Positions 25,637-36,250 of a stretch of 64,000 bases of DNA are shown piece after piece. Position 1 is the first letter of the stretch. Each line of letters opens with the position of its first letter. The position numbers and the translations under genes are program-made. The notes under the pieces were generated by a model. It saw nothing but the letters and a program-made list of their open reading frames with translations. It did not search any database and was not told the origin of the DNA. The DNA comes from Chitinophaga sp. Cy-1792 (lineage in GTDB: Bacteria; Bacteroidota; Bacteroidia; Chitinophagales; Chitinophagaceae). The DNA lies in contig NZ_VWWO01000003.1 in the NCBI RefSeq assembly GCF_011752935.1, positions 558,001-622,000 of the forward strand, read 5' to 3'.

Positions 25637-26770
25637 ATGTTAAGTTATTGGGAGAAGCAAAGTTTATTGCAATATGATTACATCATAGTAGGCAGCGGTA
25701 TCGTCGGCTTATCTGCAGCTATTGCACTGAAAGAGAAGACGGAAAACAGCCGTGTGCTGGTACTGGAAAGAGAAATACTGCCTACCGGTGCCAGCACTAA
25801 AAATGCCGGGTTTGCTTGTGTTGGCAGTCTCACGGAAATACTTGCAGACCTTCAAACTATGGATACCAATGCGGTGGTGGATTTGGTGAAGATGCGCTAT
25901 GAAGGGCTGCAGCTGTTGCGGCAGCGCCTCGGTGATGCAGCCATTGGCTACCGCGAAAACGGCAGCTATGAACTGATATCCTCCCACGAAGAATGGGCGT
26001 TGCACAAAATGGAGGATGTCAATACCATACTGGAAAGTTTTTTTCCGCAGAAGGCTTTCACAGTTGCTACTGATAAATTAGCCGATTTCGGGTTTAATCG
26101 CACAGCGGTGAAAGCCGTTGTCAGCAATACCTACGAAGGAGAACTGGATACCGGCAAAATGATGCGTGCGTTGATTCACCTCGCGCTGAAGCTGGGTGTA
26201 GAAATAAAAACAGGAGCCACTGTTTCCCGCGTGGAAGATTTTCGTAGTAGCGTCAACGTTATTGTGCCGCATCACACCCTGAAAGAAGAACTCGTATTTA
26301 CAGCACGAAAGCTGATCATTTGTACCAATGCATTCACGCAGTCGCTGCTGGGTATGGATGATCTTACACCTGGCCGTGGACAGGTGCTGATAACCGCTCC
26401 GGTGCCTGGTTTGCGCTTCAAGGGAATTTACCATTTTCACGAAGGATATTATTATTTCAGAGAGATTGATGGACGTGTACTGTTTGGAGGCGGCCGTCAG
26501 CTGGACTTTAAAGGCGAAACGACCACTGCATTTGAATATAACGACCGCATTCAGCATGAGCTGGAAGCCTTGCTACGCACGGTTATCCTCCCGGATCAGC
26601 CGTTCACTATTGAAGACCGCTGGACTGGTATCATGGCTTTCGGGAAAACCAAACAACCGGTGATCAAGCATTACAGCGAAAATATTGTACTCGGTGTAAG
26701 AATGGGGGGAATGGGCGTGGCTATTGGTTCTAAGGTAGGTGAGCAATTGGCGGATATGGTGAAAGGGTAG
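25637..26770 (+). CDS. FAD-dependent oxidoreductase, DAO family
   Basis: 377 residues with an N-terminal dinucleotide-binding motif (YIIVGSGIVGLSAAIAL) and the second FAD motif VLVLERE. GASTKNAGFACVGS is the typical D-amino-acid oxidase or hydroxy-acid oxidase loop near the flavin, and RWTGIMAFGKTKQPVI with GMGGMGVAIGSKVGE closes the FAD site. Candidates include glycine/D-amino-acid oxidases and L-2-hydroxyglutarate oxidase relatives; sequence does not decide. Likely co-transcribed with the SDR gene. No terminator is seen downstream. Confidence 0.8.
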   Translation: MLSYWEKQSLLQYDYIIVGSGIVGLSAAIALKEKTENSRVLVLEREILPTGASTKNAGFACVGSLTEILADLQTMDTNAVVDLVKMRYEGLQLLRQRLGDAAIGYRENGSYELISSHEEWALHKMEDVNTILESFFPQKAFTVATDKLADFGFNRTAVKAVVSNTYEGELDTGKMMRALIHLALKLGVEIKTGATVSRVEDFRSSVNVIVPHHTLKEELVFTARKLIICTNAFTQSLLGMDDLTPGRGQVLITAPVPGLRFKGIYHFHEGYYYFREIDGRVLFGGGRQLDFKGETTTAFEYNDRIQHELEALLRTVILPDQPFTIEDRWTGIMAFGKTKQPVIKHYSENIVLGVRMGGMGVAIGSKVGEQLADMVKG

Positions 26771-26937
26771 GTGGTCTTTACCGCTAGATAATTTTAACTG
26801 AATATCAGTACATTTTACCCTTATTTTGGTATATCGATTTAGCAAAATTTATTATATTGATAATCATCTTTTTATAAAGATTTTTTCCAAAAAATGACGT
26901 AATTGTATCACTTTATTGTAATCAATTCACTTTCCCA

Positions 26938-26967
26938 TTGACATCACTTCTGTTTTTTTCTATTTTG
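26938..26967 (+). promoter_or_regulatory. Probable GH95 promoter
   Basis: TTG at 26938-26940, 20 bases, then TATTTTG at 26961-26967, a near match to TAnnTTTG. The start codon follows 29 bases later. Confidence 0.45.
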
Positions 26968-26996
26968 GCTGGCAATAAGCCTTTATTTAGCCCAGA

Positions 26997-29375
26997 ATGA
27001 AAAAGATATTATTGGTTGCCCTGCTCGTGGCAACACATTCCACGTATGCCCAGCAACCAGCATTAAAACTCTGGTACAGGCAACCAGCCACCAAATGGAT
27101 GGAAGCACTGCCTGTCGGCAACGGCCGACTAGGCGCCATGGTCTACAGCGACCCTCAGCACGAAATAATCCAGGTGAATGAAGAAAGCCTCTGGGCAGGT
27201 GTCAAATACAACGACGCCAACCCCAACAGTCTTCGTACCCTCGACAGCGTCAGACAACTCCTCTTCCAGGGAAAAAGCGCTGAAGCCTCCGCACTCGCCA
27301 GGCCTAACATGATCGCGGTAAATGCCGAAAATTCTTCCCAGCTGCTACAGGCTTTCCGTTCCTATCAGACTTTGATGAACGTTCATATCCTGCTGGGAAA
27401 TAAACCCTTCACCAATTACCGCCGCGAACTGGATCTCACCACTGGTGTCGTATCCAGCACCACTACCATAGATGGTGTTACTTTCAGACAGGAAGTGTTT
27501 TCCTCCGCTCCCGGCAATACCATCGCAGTGAAAATCACCGCCAGCAAACCGGCAGCACTCAACGCCACTTTCTATCTCGACAGACCCGATGATAGAAAAA
27601 ATAACGGCTGTAAAGACTGCTCCGTGAGTATCTGGCAACAAAACAAATTATTACTCTCCGGACAGATAGACGATAAAAATCCGAATCTTGGCCCGGAAGG
27701 AAAACATATGAAGTTCGCCGGTGCCATTTCAGTATTCAATGACGGCGGCCAGCTGAAATCCTCCGCGGATAGCCTTATCGTGAGCAAAGCCAGCTCCATC
27801 ACCTTTTATATAGATGGTGCTACCAACTACGATTTCGCCAACCTCTCCATCAACGACGCTGTTGATCCGGTAAAAAATCTCAGCACCGCCATCGGCAAAT
27901 ACAATAAAAACAGCTTCGGACAACTGAAAGCCGCCGAAATAAAAGATCACTCCACGCTCATGAACAGAGTGAACTTCCAGCTGGCGGATAAATCAGCTGA
28001 TATTCCAACAGATGAAAGACTGGAAAAAGTCAAGGCAGGCGCCTACGATCCGCACCTGACCACACTCTTATTTCAGTATAGCCGCTACCTGCTGATAGGC
28101 AGCTCCCGCGCACCTGGCGTATTACCTGCCAATCTGCAGGGCATCTGGAACGATCATATCAACGCACCATGGCAGGCCGATTTTCATACCAACATCAACC
28201 TCCAGATGAACTACTGGCAGGCTGAAACCGGCGACCTCCCGGAAACGGTGCTGCCGATGATCAGCTTCATCGATCATATCCGCGAACAGGGCCGCATCAC
28301 CGCTAAAAAAATGTACGGCGCACGCGGTTGGGTAATGCACCACGCAACGGATGCCTTCGGGAAAACCGGCCTCCAGAATGAAATGTTCTACGGCACCTTC
28401 CCGATGGGTACCACCTGGATGCTGCTACATTTCTGGGACCACTATGACTACAACCGTAACATTAAATTCCTGGCAGATACAGCTTACCCGGCTATGTATG
28501 AACATGCACTCTTTATCAAAGACTTCCTGGTACGTAGTCCGGAAGGTTACCTTGTCACCGCTCCCGCCTATTCTCCGGAGAATTCCTATAAGGACCCGGT
28601 GACAGGAAAGCCGGAATCGCTGACATATGGCCCTACCATGGATAACCAGATCATCCGCGAGTTCCTGACCCGTTATATCGCGGCTGCAGGTATCCTGCAC
28701 AAAGACGCTGCCTTTGCAGACAGCCTCCGGCAGGTGATGGCACAGCTGCCACCCACCCGCCTCGGCAAAGATGGCCGTATCCTGGAATGGGTAAAAGAGT
28801 ATGAAGAAACAGAACCCGGACACAGACACGTCTCTCACCTGTTTGCGCTCTATCCGGGTAGCCAGATCAACGATAGCACCCCGGCATTGCTGGAAGGTGC
28901 CCGTAAAACCCTGGAGTACCGCCTGGCACACGGCGGCGGACATACCGGCTGGTCACGCGCCTGGATCATCAATTTTTATGCTCGCCTGAAAGATGGAGAG
29001 AAGGTTTATGAAAACGTACAGGCACTGTTTAAGAAATCTATCTATACTAACCTGTTCGATGATCATCCGCCCTTCCAGATCGATGGTAACTTCGGAAGTG
29101 CGGCCGGTATAACCGAAGCACTGGTGCAAAGCACCCGCGACGGTCATATTGAGCTGCTGCCGGCATTGCCTGCGGCATGGTCAGAAGGTCGTTTGTCCGG
29201 GATAAAAACCCGCGGCGGCTTCCACCTGGATATGAGCTGGAAAGGGCATAAACTGACCAGTGCCACGCTTACTTCTGCCACCGGAGAGCCGGTAACGGTA
29301 ACGTATAATGGTAAATCTATTACGCTGCAACCCGCGAAAGGACAGACAGTTGCACTGAAAGGTATCATTCAGTAA
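26997..29375 (+). CDS. Exported alpha-fucosidase-type glycosidase, GH95
   Basis: A 792-residue exported enzyme (signal peptide to about residue 18). EALPVGNGRLGAMVY with VNEESLWAG is the GH95 N-terminal signature. NINLQMNYW holds the two Asn (399 and 401) that activate water in this inverting family; PGHRHVSHLFALYPG follows the expected general-acid Glu; DGNFGSAAGI holds another conserved Asp. GH95 acts on alpha-1,2-linked L-fucose or on alpha-L-galactose. The xylose genes downstream suggest that the substrate could be a fucosylated xyloglucan side chain; this is inference from context, as a terminator separates them. Confidence 0.92.
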   Translation: MKKILLVALLVATHSTYAQQPALKLWYRQPATKWMEALPVGNGRLGAMVYSDPQHEIIQVNEESLWAGVKYNDANPNSLRTLDSVRQLLFQGKSAEASALARPNMIAVNAENSSQLLQAFRSYQTLMNVHILLGNKPFTNYRRELDLTTGVVSSTTTIDGVTFRQEVFSSAPGNTIAVKITASKPAALNATFYLDRPDDRKNNGCKDCSVSIWQQNKLLLSGQIDDKNPNLGPEGKHMKFAGAISVFNDGGQLKSSADSLIVSKASSITFYIDGATNYDFANLSINDAVDPVKNLSTAIGKYNKNSFGQLKAAEIKDHSTLMNRVNFQLADKSADIPTDERLEKVKAGAYDPHLTTLLFQYSRYLLIGSSRAPGVLPANLQGIWNDHINAPWQADFHTNINLQMNYWQAETGDLPETVLPMISFIDHIREQGRITAKKMYGARGWVMHHATDAFGKTGLQNEMFYGTFPMGTTWMLLHFWDHYDYNRNIKFLADTAYPAMYEHALFIKDFLVRSPEGYLVTAPAYSPENSYKDPVTGKPESLTYGPTMDNQIIREFLTRYIAAAGILHKDAAFADSLRQVMAQLPPTRLGKDGRILEWVKEYEETEPGHRHVSHLFALYPGSQINDSTPALLEGARKTLEYRLAHGGGHTGWSRAWIINFYARLKDGEKVYENVQALFKKSIYTNLFDDHPPFQIDGNFGSAAGITEALVQSTRDGHIELLPALPAAWSEGRLSGIKTRGGFHLDMSWKGHKLTSATLTSATGEPVTVTYNGKSITLQPAKGQTVALKGIIQ

Positions 29376-29459
29376 ACGATATGGGTATCAAATGTTGCAT
29401 TTTTTGTTAAACCATTTTGATATCTGGTCAAAATTTATAGTTTTGATCCCGTTCTTAAA

Positions 29460-29488
29460 AAAAACCGCAGTGAAAGACTGCGGTTTTT
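29460..29488 (+). terminator. GH95 terminator
   Basis: Stem AAAAACCGCAGT with ACTGCGGTTTTT around GAAAG; poly-T follows. It lies 85 bases past the stop codon. Confidence 0.82.
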
Positions 29489-29575
29489 AGTTTTAGTTCG
29501 TCGTAAGCGTCATTATTACGCTTTATTTTCGCTAAATTGTTCCGCTATTTTTATTAACAACCACGTTTGAACGCT

Positions 29576-31255
29576 ATGCATCATTCACTTCACCTATTTG
29601 ACTACCTGGTATTCCTGGTCTATTTCATTATTGTGGCCGGATACGGGTACTACATCTACAAAAAGAAAAAGAAGGCGACAACCGATTCGAAAGACTTTTT
29701 CCTTGCTGAAGGTTCCCTCACCTGGTGGGCCATTGGTGCTTCACTGATCGCTTCCAACATCTCTGCGGAACAGTTTATTGGTATGTCCGGTAATGGCTTC
29801 AACATCGGGTTGGCAATCTCTACCTACGAGTGGATGGCTGCTGCAACGCTGCTGGTCGTAGCTATTTTCTTCCTGCCCATCTACCTGAAAAACAAGATTT
29901 ATACCATGCCCCAGTTCCTGGAACGCAGGTATAACCAGAAAGTAGCCACCATCATGGCGGTATTCTGGCTGCTCTTGTATGTAGTCGTAAACCTGACTTC
30001 AATCCTCTATCTGGGTGCGTTGGCTATCACTACTATCTCTGGTATTAACTTCTACGTATGTATGGTGTTCCTGGCCATCTTTGCCATCATCATCACGCTG
30101 GGAGGTATGAAGGTGATCGGTTATACGGACGTTATCCAGGTATTCTTCCTGATCCTGGGAGGTCTGGCTACTACCTACCTGGCTTTACAGCTGGTTTCTA
30201 ACCAATTTGGTACTACTGGTGTACTGAACGGTTTCAAACTGATGACAGAACACGCCAGCGACCACTTCCATATGATTATCTCCAAAGATGATCCTAAGAA
30301 ATACCTCGACCTGCCAGGTCTGAGCGTATTAATCGGCGGTATGTGGATCGTAAACCTGAACTATTGGGGTTGTAACCAGTATATCACACAGCGTGCACTG
30401 GGTGCTGATCTGAAAACTGCGCGCAACGGTCTGCTGTTCGCCGGTTTCCTGAAACTCCTGATGCCTATCATCGTGGTACTGCCTGGTATTGCTGCTTTTG
30501 TACTCTACAAAGAAGGCCTGTTCCAGACAGAAATGATGAAAGATGGTTCCCTGAACCCTGATAACGCTTATCCTGTACTGTTAAACCTGCTTCCGGTAGG
30601 TCTGAAAGGATTGTCGTTTGCAGCGTTGACCGCAGCTGTGGTAGCGTCTCTGGCAGGTAAAGCCAACAGTATTTCTACCATCTTTACTTTAGATATTTAT
30701 AAGAAGATCTATAATAAAGAAGCAGATGAGAAGAAAATCGTTAGTATAGGTCGTACCGCTGTAATCATTACCATGATTATCGCGATTGTTATCTCTAACT
30801 TCCTCGGTATCGACAAAAAAGGCGGCTTCCAGTTCATTCAGGAATACACCGGTTTCGTTTCTCCTGGTGTATTTGCGATGTTCGCACTTGGATTTTTCTG
30901 GAAACGTACCACTTCCAGCGCAGCATTATTTGCGATGATTGGTGGTTTATTGTTATCTTTCTTCTTCAAATTCTTACCTGGATTCGCCAACCTGGAATGC
31001 CTGCACTCAATAGGCTATTCAGTATTAAACCCGGATTCAGGCGTTTACGAGATTCCATTTATGGATCGTATGGGTATCGTGTTTGTAATTTGCGTGATTG
31101 GTATGGTGATTATCACCCTGGCTAATCCTAAAAGTGCAAACAACCCTAAAGGCCTCGCTATCGATGCCGGTATGTTTAAACCATCAATGGGCTTCACTGT
31201 CGGTGCTATCCTGATTTTGGGTATCCTGATGGCGCTCTACACAATTTTCTGGTAG
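29576..31255 (+). CDS. Sodium/sugar symporter, SSS family
   Basis: A 559-residue inner-membrane protein with about 14 hydrophobic segments. KDFFLAEGSLTWWAIGASLIASN and SAEQFIGMSGNGF (given as separate conserved blocks) are typical of SGLT-like sugar carriers, as are YTMPQFLERRYN and QRALGADLKTARNG. It imports a sugar with Na+. Standing directly before xylB, xylA and galM, xylose is the likely substrate. The ATG at 29576 is chosen over a TTG three codons upstream. Confidence 0.88.
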   Translation: MHHSLHLFDYLVFLVYFIIVAGYGYYIYKKKKKATTDSKDFFLAEGSLTWWAIGASLIASNISAEQFIGMSGNGFNIGLAISTYEWMAAATLLVVAIFFLPIYLKNKIYTMPQFLERRYNQKVATIMAVFWLLLYVVVNLTSILYLGALAITTISGINFYVCMVFLAIFAIIITLGGMKVIGYTDVIQVFFLILGGLATTYLALQLVSNQFGTTGVLNGFKLMTEHASDHFHMIISKDDPKKYLDLPGLSVLIGGMWIVNLNYWGCNQYITQRALGADLKTARNGLLFAGFLKLLMPIIVVLPGIAAFVLYKEGLFQTEMMKDGSLNPDNAYPVLLNLLPVGLKGLSFAALTAAVVASLAGKANSISTIFTLDIYKKIYNKEADEKKIVSIGRTAVIITMIIAIVISNFLGIDKKGGFQFIQEYTGFVSPGVFAMFALGFFWKRTTSSAALFAMIGGLLLSFFFKFLPGFANLECLHSIGYSVLNPDSGVYEIPFMDRMGIVFVICVIGMVIITLANPKSANNPKGLAIDAGMFKPSMGFTVGAILILGILMALYTIFW

Positions 31256-31287
31256 TAGTATAACTGAGTATATTTTATCATCCATAC

Positions 31288-31309
31288 AGGTCGCACTTCG
31301 GTGCGACCT
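31288..31309 (+). other. C(UUCG)G tetraloop hairpin between symporter gene and xylB
   Basis: Perfect 9-bp stem (31288-31296 with 31301-31309) closed by the very stable cUUCGg loop, with no T-tract. More likely an mRNA stability or processing element than a terminator. Confidence 0.65.
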
Positions 31310-31344
31310 ATGGAGTTCTATTGCCAACTTGAAATTAATAGTAT

Positions 31345-32853
31345 ATGTATTTTATAGGCTACGATATCGGATCTTCTTCCATCAAGGCTGCATTACTGAA
31401 TGCCGATACCGGTAAGGTAATGGCCAGCGCCATCAGTCCTTCAAAAGAAATGGCGATGCAGGTGCTACACGCCGGATGGGCAGAGCAGGACCCTGAAACC
31501 TGGTGGAATGAAATTATCAATGCTACTAAACTGCTGAAACAGCAGTACGCCTTCGATCCGGCTTCCGTAAAAGGTATAGGCATCGCTTATCAGATGCACG
31601 GATTGGTTTGTGTAGATAAAAACCAGGAAGTATTACGCCCTGCGATCATCTGGTGCGACAGCCGCGCTGTTGAAACCGGTCGCACCGCACTTAACATCCT
31701 TGGTGAAAAATACTGTCTGTCACACCTCCTCAATTCACCAGGCAACTTTACCGCTTCAAAACTCCGCTGGGTACAGGAACATGAGCCACATGTGTATGAG
31801 CGTATCCATAAAGTGATGCTGCCAGGGGATTTCATCGGAATGAAACTGACAGGTCAGGCCTGCACCACTATCTCCGGCCTTTCTGAAGGTACCTTCTGGG
31901 ACTTTACGGAACAGACACCGGCAACAGCACTGCTGGAATACTATAATATCAGTCCGGCACTGTTATCCGCTATAGTGCCTACTTTCGGCGACCAGGGCTT
32001 TGTTACCGCCGCCGCGGCGGAAGTATTGGGCCTTGCTGCTGGTACACCGGTAACCTACAGGGCCGGCGACCAGCCCAACAACGCCTTTTCACTCAACGTG
32101 CTGCAACCTGGTGAAGCTGCAACCACCGCAGGAACTTCCGGCGTGGTATATGCTGTCAGCGATCAGCATTCCTATGATGCGCAAAGCAGGGTGAATACCT
32201 TCGTACACGTTAACAATGACACAGATAAACAGACCATCCGCAATGGCGTACTAATGTGCCTCAATGGTACCGGTATTGCCAACAGCTGGCTGAAATCCGT
32301 TACCGGCGACCTTACCTACCCGGAAATGAACGACCTGGCCGCCACGGCGCCTATCGGCTCCGCAGGCTTGCAGGTATTTCCTTTCGGAAACGGAGCAGAA
32401 CGCATCCTCGGTAATATGCGTGTGGGCGCTACCGTTAATCAGCTCGACTTCAACCTCCACAGCCGTGAACATATGCTGCGCGCCGTTCAGGAAGGAATCG
32501 TATTTGGTCTGAACTACGGCATGGATATTATGGCCGAAATGGGCCCTGCCATCCACCGGGTACGCGCAGGAAAAGCAAATATGTTCCTGAGTCCTTTATT
32601 CAGGGAGGCTTTCGCCAATACTGCCAATGTAGTCATTGAATTATATAATACAGATGGCGCACAGGGTGCCGCCAGAGGAGCCGCAGTAGGAGCAGGGTAT
32701 TATACCCTCAATGCTGCCTTCCATGGTATGGAATGCCTGTCTGTGATTGAACCAGCGGCCGCACTGCAGGAACAATACCGCAATGCCTATGGCCACTGGC
32801 TATATAGTCTTAAACAACGCCTGTCTCTCGGAGAACTGGCCGATATATCTTAA
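31345..32853 (+). CDS. xylB: Xylulokinase
   Basis: Phosphorylates D-xylulose to xylulose 5-phosphate. The 502-residue FGGY kinase begins with [14 protein letters not shown] (phosphate-1 loop) and has [19 protein letters not shown] and the ATPase domain motif [14 protein letters not shown]. The [20 protein letters not shown] end is present as [16 protein letters not shown]. Its place directly before xylA fixes the sugar. 22 bases separate the two genes. Confidence 0.93.
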   Translation: MYFIGYDIGSSSIKAALLNADTGKVMASAISPSKEMAMQVLHAGWAEQDPETWWNEIINATKLLKQQYAFDPASVKGIGIAYQMHGLVCVDKNQEVLRPAIIWCDSRAVETGRTALNILGEKYCLSHLLNSPGNFTASKLRWVQEHEPHVYERIHKVMLPGDFIGMKLTGQACTTISGLSEGTFWDFTEQTPATALLEYYNISPALLSAIVPTFGDQGFVTAAAAEVLGLAAGTPVTYRAGDQPNNAFSLNVLQPGEAATTAGTSGVVYAVSDQHSYDAQSRVNTFVHVNNDTDKQTIRNGVLMCLNGTGIANSWLKSVTGDLTYPEMNDLAATAPIGSAGLQVFPFGNGAERILGNMRVGATVNQLDFNLHSREHMLRAVQEGIVFGLNYGMDIMAEMGPAIHRVRAGKANMFLSPLFREAFANTANVVIELYNTDGAQGAARGAAVGAGYYTLNAAFHGMECLSVIEPAAALQEQYRNAYGHWLYSLKQRLSLGELADIS

Positions 32854-32875
32854 CATTTTAAATCCACATACAGTT

Positions 32876-34204
32876 ATGAGTATTACTTTAGGAAACCACG
32901 AGTATTTTAAAGGAATTGGGAAGATTAAATACGAAGGACCTCAAACAGATAATCCACTGGCTTACCGCTGGTACGACGAAAACAGAATGATCGCAGGCAA
33001 ATCCATGAAAGAACTCTTTCGTTTTGCTGTATCATACTGGCATACCTTCTGCGGCACTGGTGGAGATCCTTTCGGTCCTGGTACCAAAGAATTCCCATGG
33101 CTGACTGCAACCGATGCTGTACAAAGCGCAAAAGACAAAATGGATGCTGCTTTCGAGTTCATCACCAAAATGGGCCTGCCTTACTACTGCTTCCACGATG
33201 TGGACCTGGTAGATGAAGGTAAAAACGTAGCGGAATATGAAGCGCGTATGCAGGCGATCGTTGGCTATGCAAAAGAAAAACAGGCTGCCAGCGGCGTGAA
33301 ACTCCTATGGGGTACTGCCAATGTGTTCAGTAACCCGCGTTACATGAACGGTGCTTCTACCAACCCTGACTTCTCCGTATTAGCATACGCCGGTGCACAG
33401 GTGAAAAACTCCATCGACGCTACTATTGCATTGGGTGGTGAAAACTATGTGTTCTGGGGTGGTCGTGAAGGTTATATGACCCTGCTCAATACCGATATGA
33501 AACGCGAACAGGAACACCTGGCACGCTTCCTCGGTATGGCACGCGATTACGCACGTAAACAAGGATTCAAAGGAACCTTCTTTATCGAACCTAAACCTTG
33601 CGAGCCTACGAAACACCAGTACGACTATGATAGCGCTACTGTAATCGGCTTCCTGCGTCATTTCGGTCTGGATAAAGATTTTAAACTGAATATCGAAGTA
33701 AACCACGCAACCCTGGCTGGTCATACCTTCCAGCACGAACTGCAGGTAGCTGCGGATGCTGGTATGCTGGGTAGCATCGATGCTAACCGCGGTGATGCAC
33801 AGAATGGTTGGGATACCGACCAATTCCCGAACAGCCTCAATGAGCTGATCGAAAGCATGCTGATCATCCTGGAAGCAGGCGGATTCGCTGGTGGTGGCGT
33901 TAACTTCGACGCGAAAACACGTCGTAACTCTACCGACCTGGAAGATATCTTCCACGCGCATATCGGCGGTATCGATACTTTCGCAAGAGCAGCTATCATC
34001 GCCGAAAAAGTGCTCGCACAATCACCATACAAACAATTCCGTAAAGATCGTTACGCCAGCTTCGACAGCGGTAAAGGTCAGGAATTCGAAAGTGGTAAAC
34101 TCACCCTGGAAGACCTGCGTAACTTCGCAGCTGCCAACCCTGAACCTAAATTAATCAGCGGTAAACAGGAATGGCTGGAGAATATTATAAACTACAGTAT
34201 ATAA
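32876..34204 (+). CDS. xylA: Xylose isomerase
   Basis: Interconverts D-xylose and D-xylulose. 442 residues, the class II length. [24 protein letters not shown] and the metal-binding region [16 protein letters not shown] are diagnostic; FCFH-type catalytic His appears in YYCFHDVDL. The start at 32876 ([11 protein letters not shown]) is used; an upstream in-frame Met lies inside xylB and adds an unrelated N-terminus. Codon use is strongly biased, suggesting high expression. Confidence 0.97.
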   Translation: MSITLGNHEYFKGIGKIKYEGPQTDNPLAYRWYDENRMIAGKSMKELFRFAVSYWHTFCGTGGDPFGPGTKEFPWLTATDAVQSAKDKMDAAFEFITKMGLPYYCFHDVDLVDEGKNVAEYEARMQAIVGYAKEKQAASGVKLLWGTANVFSNPRYMNGASTNPDFSVLAYAGAQVKNSIDATIALGGENYVFWGGREGYMTLLNTDMKREQEHLARFLGMARDYARKQGFKGTFFIEPKPCEPTKHQYDYDSATVIGFLRHFGLDKDFKLNIEVNHATLAGHTFQHELQVAADAGMLGSIDANRGDAQNGWDTDQFPNSLNELIESMLIILEAGGFAGGGVNFDAKTRRNSTDLEDIFHAHIGGIDTFARAAIIAEKVLAQSPYKQFRKDRYASFDSGKGQEFESGKLTLEDLRNFAAANPEPKLISGKQEWLENIINYSI

Positions 34205-34243
34205 TTTTCTTATTTTACAGGATAATTCAACAAAACAGGAACA

Positions 34244-35191
34244 ATGAGATTTAGCATTCATTCATTTAATGAAGCTGGGTTCGACCTTGTCGCATTAACC
34301 GACAGTCTGACCGGCACCACAGTGACAGTAATACCCGCACACGGGGCCTTGCTGCACAGCTTTAAGGTTAAGAAAGGCAACAACGAACTTAATCTTATCG
34401 ATAGCTATAAAGATCTGGCAGATATGCAACTCGATCTTACCAACAGCTTCAAAAATGTGAAACTAAGTCCATACGCCTGTCGTATAAAAGATGCAAAGTA
34501 TACCTTCAACGGTAACGATTATACGCTTCAACAAACCGTGGCGCCTGGCAGGGCGATCCACGGTTTGTTGTATAATGCCCCTTTCAAGGTAACTGCCACC
34601 GCAGCAGACGACAGCAGCGCCGTGCTTACCCTGGAATATACCTACCAGCAGGAAGATGCCGGATATCCATTCCCGTATCATTGCAAGGCGGCATATACCC
34701 TGCTGCCAGGCAACGAGCTGGAGGTGGCCACCACCATCACCAACCAGGGAACCGCTACCATGCCACTGATGGACGGCTGGCATCCTTATTTTACTACCGG
34801 TACCTCGGTAGATGAACTGGAACTGACATTCGCCTCCAAAGAAATAGTGGAATTTGATGCGACCCTCATCCCTACCGGCAACGTACTGCCTTATACGGAG
34901 TTTGCAAAAGGTAAAAAACTGGCCGGTATTGAACTGGATAACTCCTTTGTCCTTGATTTCGTGCGCCCGCAGCCGTTAGCAACACTATTTGATCCGGTAA
35001 AAGATATCCGTATCAGCTTCTTTCCGGGAGAGAATTACCCGATTTTACAGGTTTATATCCCACCACACCGCCGCAGTATCGCCATCGAAAACCTCAGCGG
35101 TGCCCCGGATGCCTTCAATAACGGCCTTGGCCTCGTGAAGCTGGACGCTGGTGAGGAGAAAGTATTCAGTACCCGTATTAAAGTAGATTAA
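34244..35191 (+). CDS. galM: Aldose 1-epimerase family protein
   Basis: A 315-residue galactose-mutarotase-like beta-sandwich protein. The expected catalytic residues occur in GRAIHGLLYNAPF (His), DGWHPYF (His) and near FFPGENYPILQVYIPPH (Glu). It interconverts alpha and beta sugar anomers. As the last gene of the xylose block it probably serves xylose mutarotation. No signal peptide, so cytoplasmic. Confidence 0.85.
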   Translation: MRFSIHSFNEAGFDLVALTDSLTGTTVTVIPAHGALLHSFKVKKGNNELNLIDSYKDLADMQLDLTNSFKNVKLSPYACRIKDAKYTFNGNDYTLQQTVAPGRAIHGLLYNAPFKVTATAADDSSAVLTLEYTYQQEDAGYPFPYHCKAAYTLLPGNELEVATTITNQGTATMPLMDGWHPYFTTGTSVDELELTFASKEIVEFDATLIPTGNVLPYTEFAKGKKLAGIELDNSFVLDFVRPQPLATLFDPVKDIRISFFPGENYPILQVYIPPHRRSIAIENLSGAPDAFNNGLGLVKLDAGEEKVFSTRIKVD

Positions 35192-35249
35192 TAAGTAGGA
35201 AATAATGCACCTTTGTCTGGGAAAGACAAAGATTTTCAACATATAAGAG

Positions 35250-35288
35250 ATCCTTCCGCATAAACGTGGAAGGATTTTTGTTTTTTTT
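35250..35288 (+). terminator. Terminator of the xylose block
   Basis: Ten-pair stem (35250-35259 with 35266-35275, one G-U) followed by T5, G and T8. Confidence 0.82.
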
Positions 35289-35420
35289 AACAGGGCGAAC
35301 AGTGGAAGACTAATTACGCTTTGTTTATTTTGTACCGGTGTTTTACCTGAACATATAGCGCGTTTGAAATGTTTAAGTTGTAGGAGTGTTCGTCAGGATT
35401 TTAATTTTATCAGATAAGAT

Positions 35421-36137
35421 ATGAAGCAAATTGCCCGCATTTTCGCGCTGTGTATGGTACTGGCCTGGATAATCCCCCAGTTTGCACAGGCGCAGGTTAC
35501 AGTAACCGGTACCGTATCCGACACCAACAGACTGGTGCTGCCATATGCCACCGTTACAAACCTTACCACCGGGAAACACTCTATTACAGATCAGGGAGGT
35601 TTTTATAAAATCAACGCTTCCAAAGGAGATTTGTTATCGGTGACTTTCGTTGGCTATGTGTCAGATACCGTGGCGGTAACCCAGGCTTCCGGCACACAGG
35701 TGATTAATATCCGCATGACGGTTACCAGCAAATTCCTGAAAGGAGTGGATATCTCTTCAAAATTTTCCCCTTATCAGTTGGACTCTATCGCACGGCGCGA
35801 ACAGTACGGCTACATCCTAGATAATCCAAATAAGCCGCTGGCCGGTGGTAACACCCCCCAGGGAGCCGGAATAGTATTCAGCCCGATTACCCGTTTTTCC
35901 AAGAAAGAGCGTCAAAAACGCCAGTTTAAGGAGAATTACGAGAAGATGGAGGAAGATAAATATATCGATAGCCGGTTTACACCAGCATTGGTGAGCAGGG
36001 TAACAGGTTTAACCGGAGATTCACTGCAACATTTCATGAGAGACAATTACCCTTCTTATGAAACCATGCGCCAGCTGGAAAATAATAACCTCCTGTACTG
36101 GATTACCGACAAGTACAAAGCCTGGTTAAAGAAATAA
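35421..36137 (+). CDS. Exported carboxypeptidase-regulatory-like domain protein
   Basis: 238 residues: signal peptide to about residue 24 (FAQAQ), then a CarboxypepD_reg-like beta-sandwich (VTVTGTVSDTNRLVLPYATV, GKHSITDQGGFYKI, LLSVTFVGYVSDTV), the module that often starts TonB-dependent receptors. The C-terminal half is charged and unlike a receptor (ERQKRQFKENYEKMEED, then RFTPALVSRVTGLTGDSLQH). Such short proteins are common in Bacteroidota and have no assigned role. It stands alone between terminators. Confidence 0.7.
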   Translation: MKQIARIFALCMVLAWIIPQFAQAQVTVTGTVSDTNRLVLPYATVTNLTTGKHSITDQGGFYKINASKGDLLSVTFVGYVSDTVAVTQASGTQVINIRMTVTSKFLKGVDISSKFSPYQLDSIARREQYGYILDNPNKPLAGGNTPQGAGIVFSPITRFSKKERQKRQFKENYEKMEEDKYIDSRFTPALVSRVTGLTGDSLQHFMRDNYPSYETMRQLENNNLLYWITDKYKAWLKK

Positions 36138-36198
36138 ATCCCAAATCGTTTTCCGGGCAATAGCCCACTGCGTCTCTACTTTGCAGAGACAAAAAAAT

Positions 36199-36229
36199 GA
36201 GCCGATCTCTAGACAGTAGAGATCGGCTC
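36199..36229. terminator. Bidirectional terminator between the 35421 gene and GH16
   Basis: Perfect 13-bp stem (36199-36211 with 36217-36229) with poly-A on the left and TTTT on the right. A smaller GTCTCT/AGAGAC hairpin at 36172-36190 precedes it. Both contain the TCTCTA core found in other hairpins of the window. Confidence 0.82.
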
Positions 36230-36250
36230 GTTTTGCAAATACAAATGCTA

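Noticed and set aside
32747..32875. Longer N-terminus for xylose isomerase
   Set aside because: The extra 43 codons lie inside xylB in another frame and do not resemble xylose isomerases; the standard start is at 32876.
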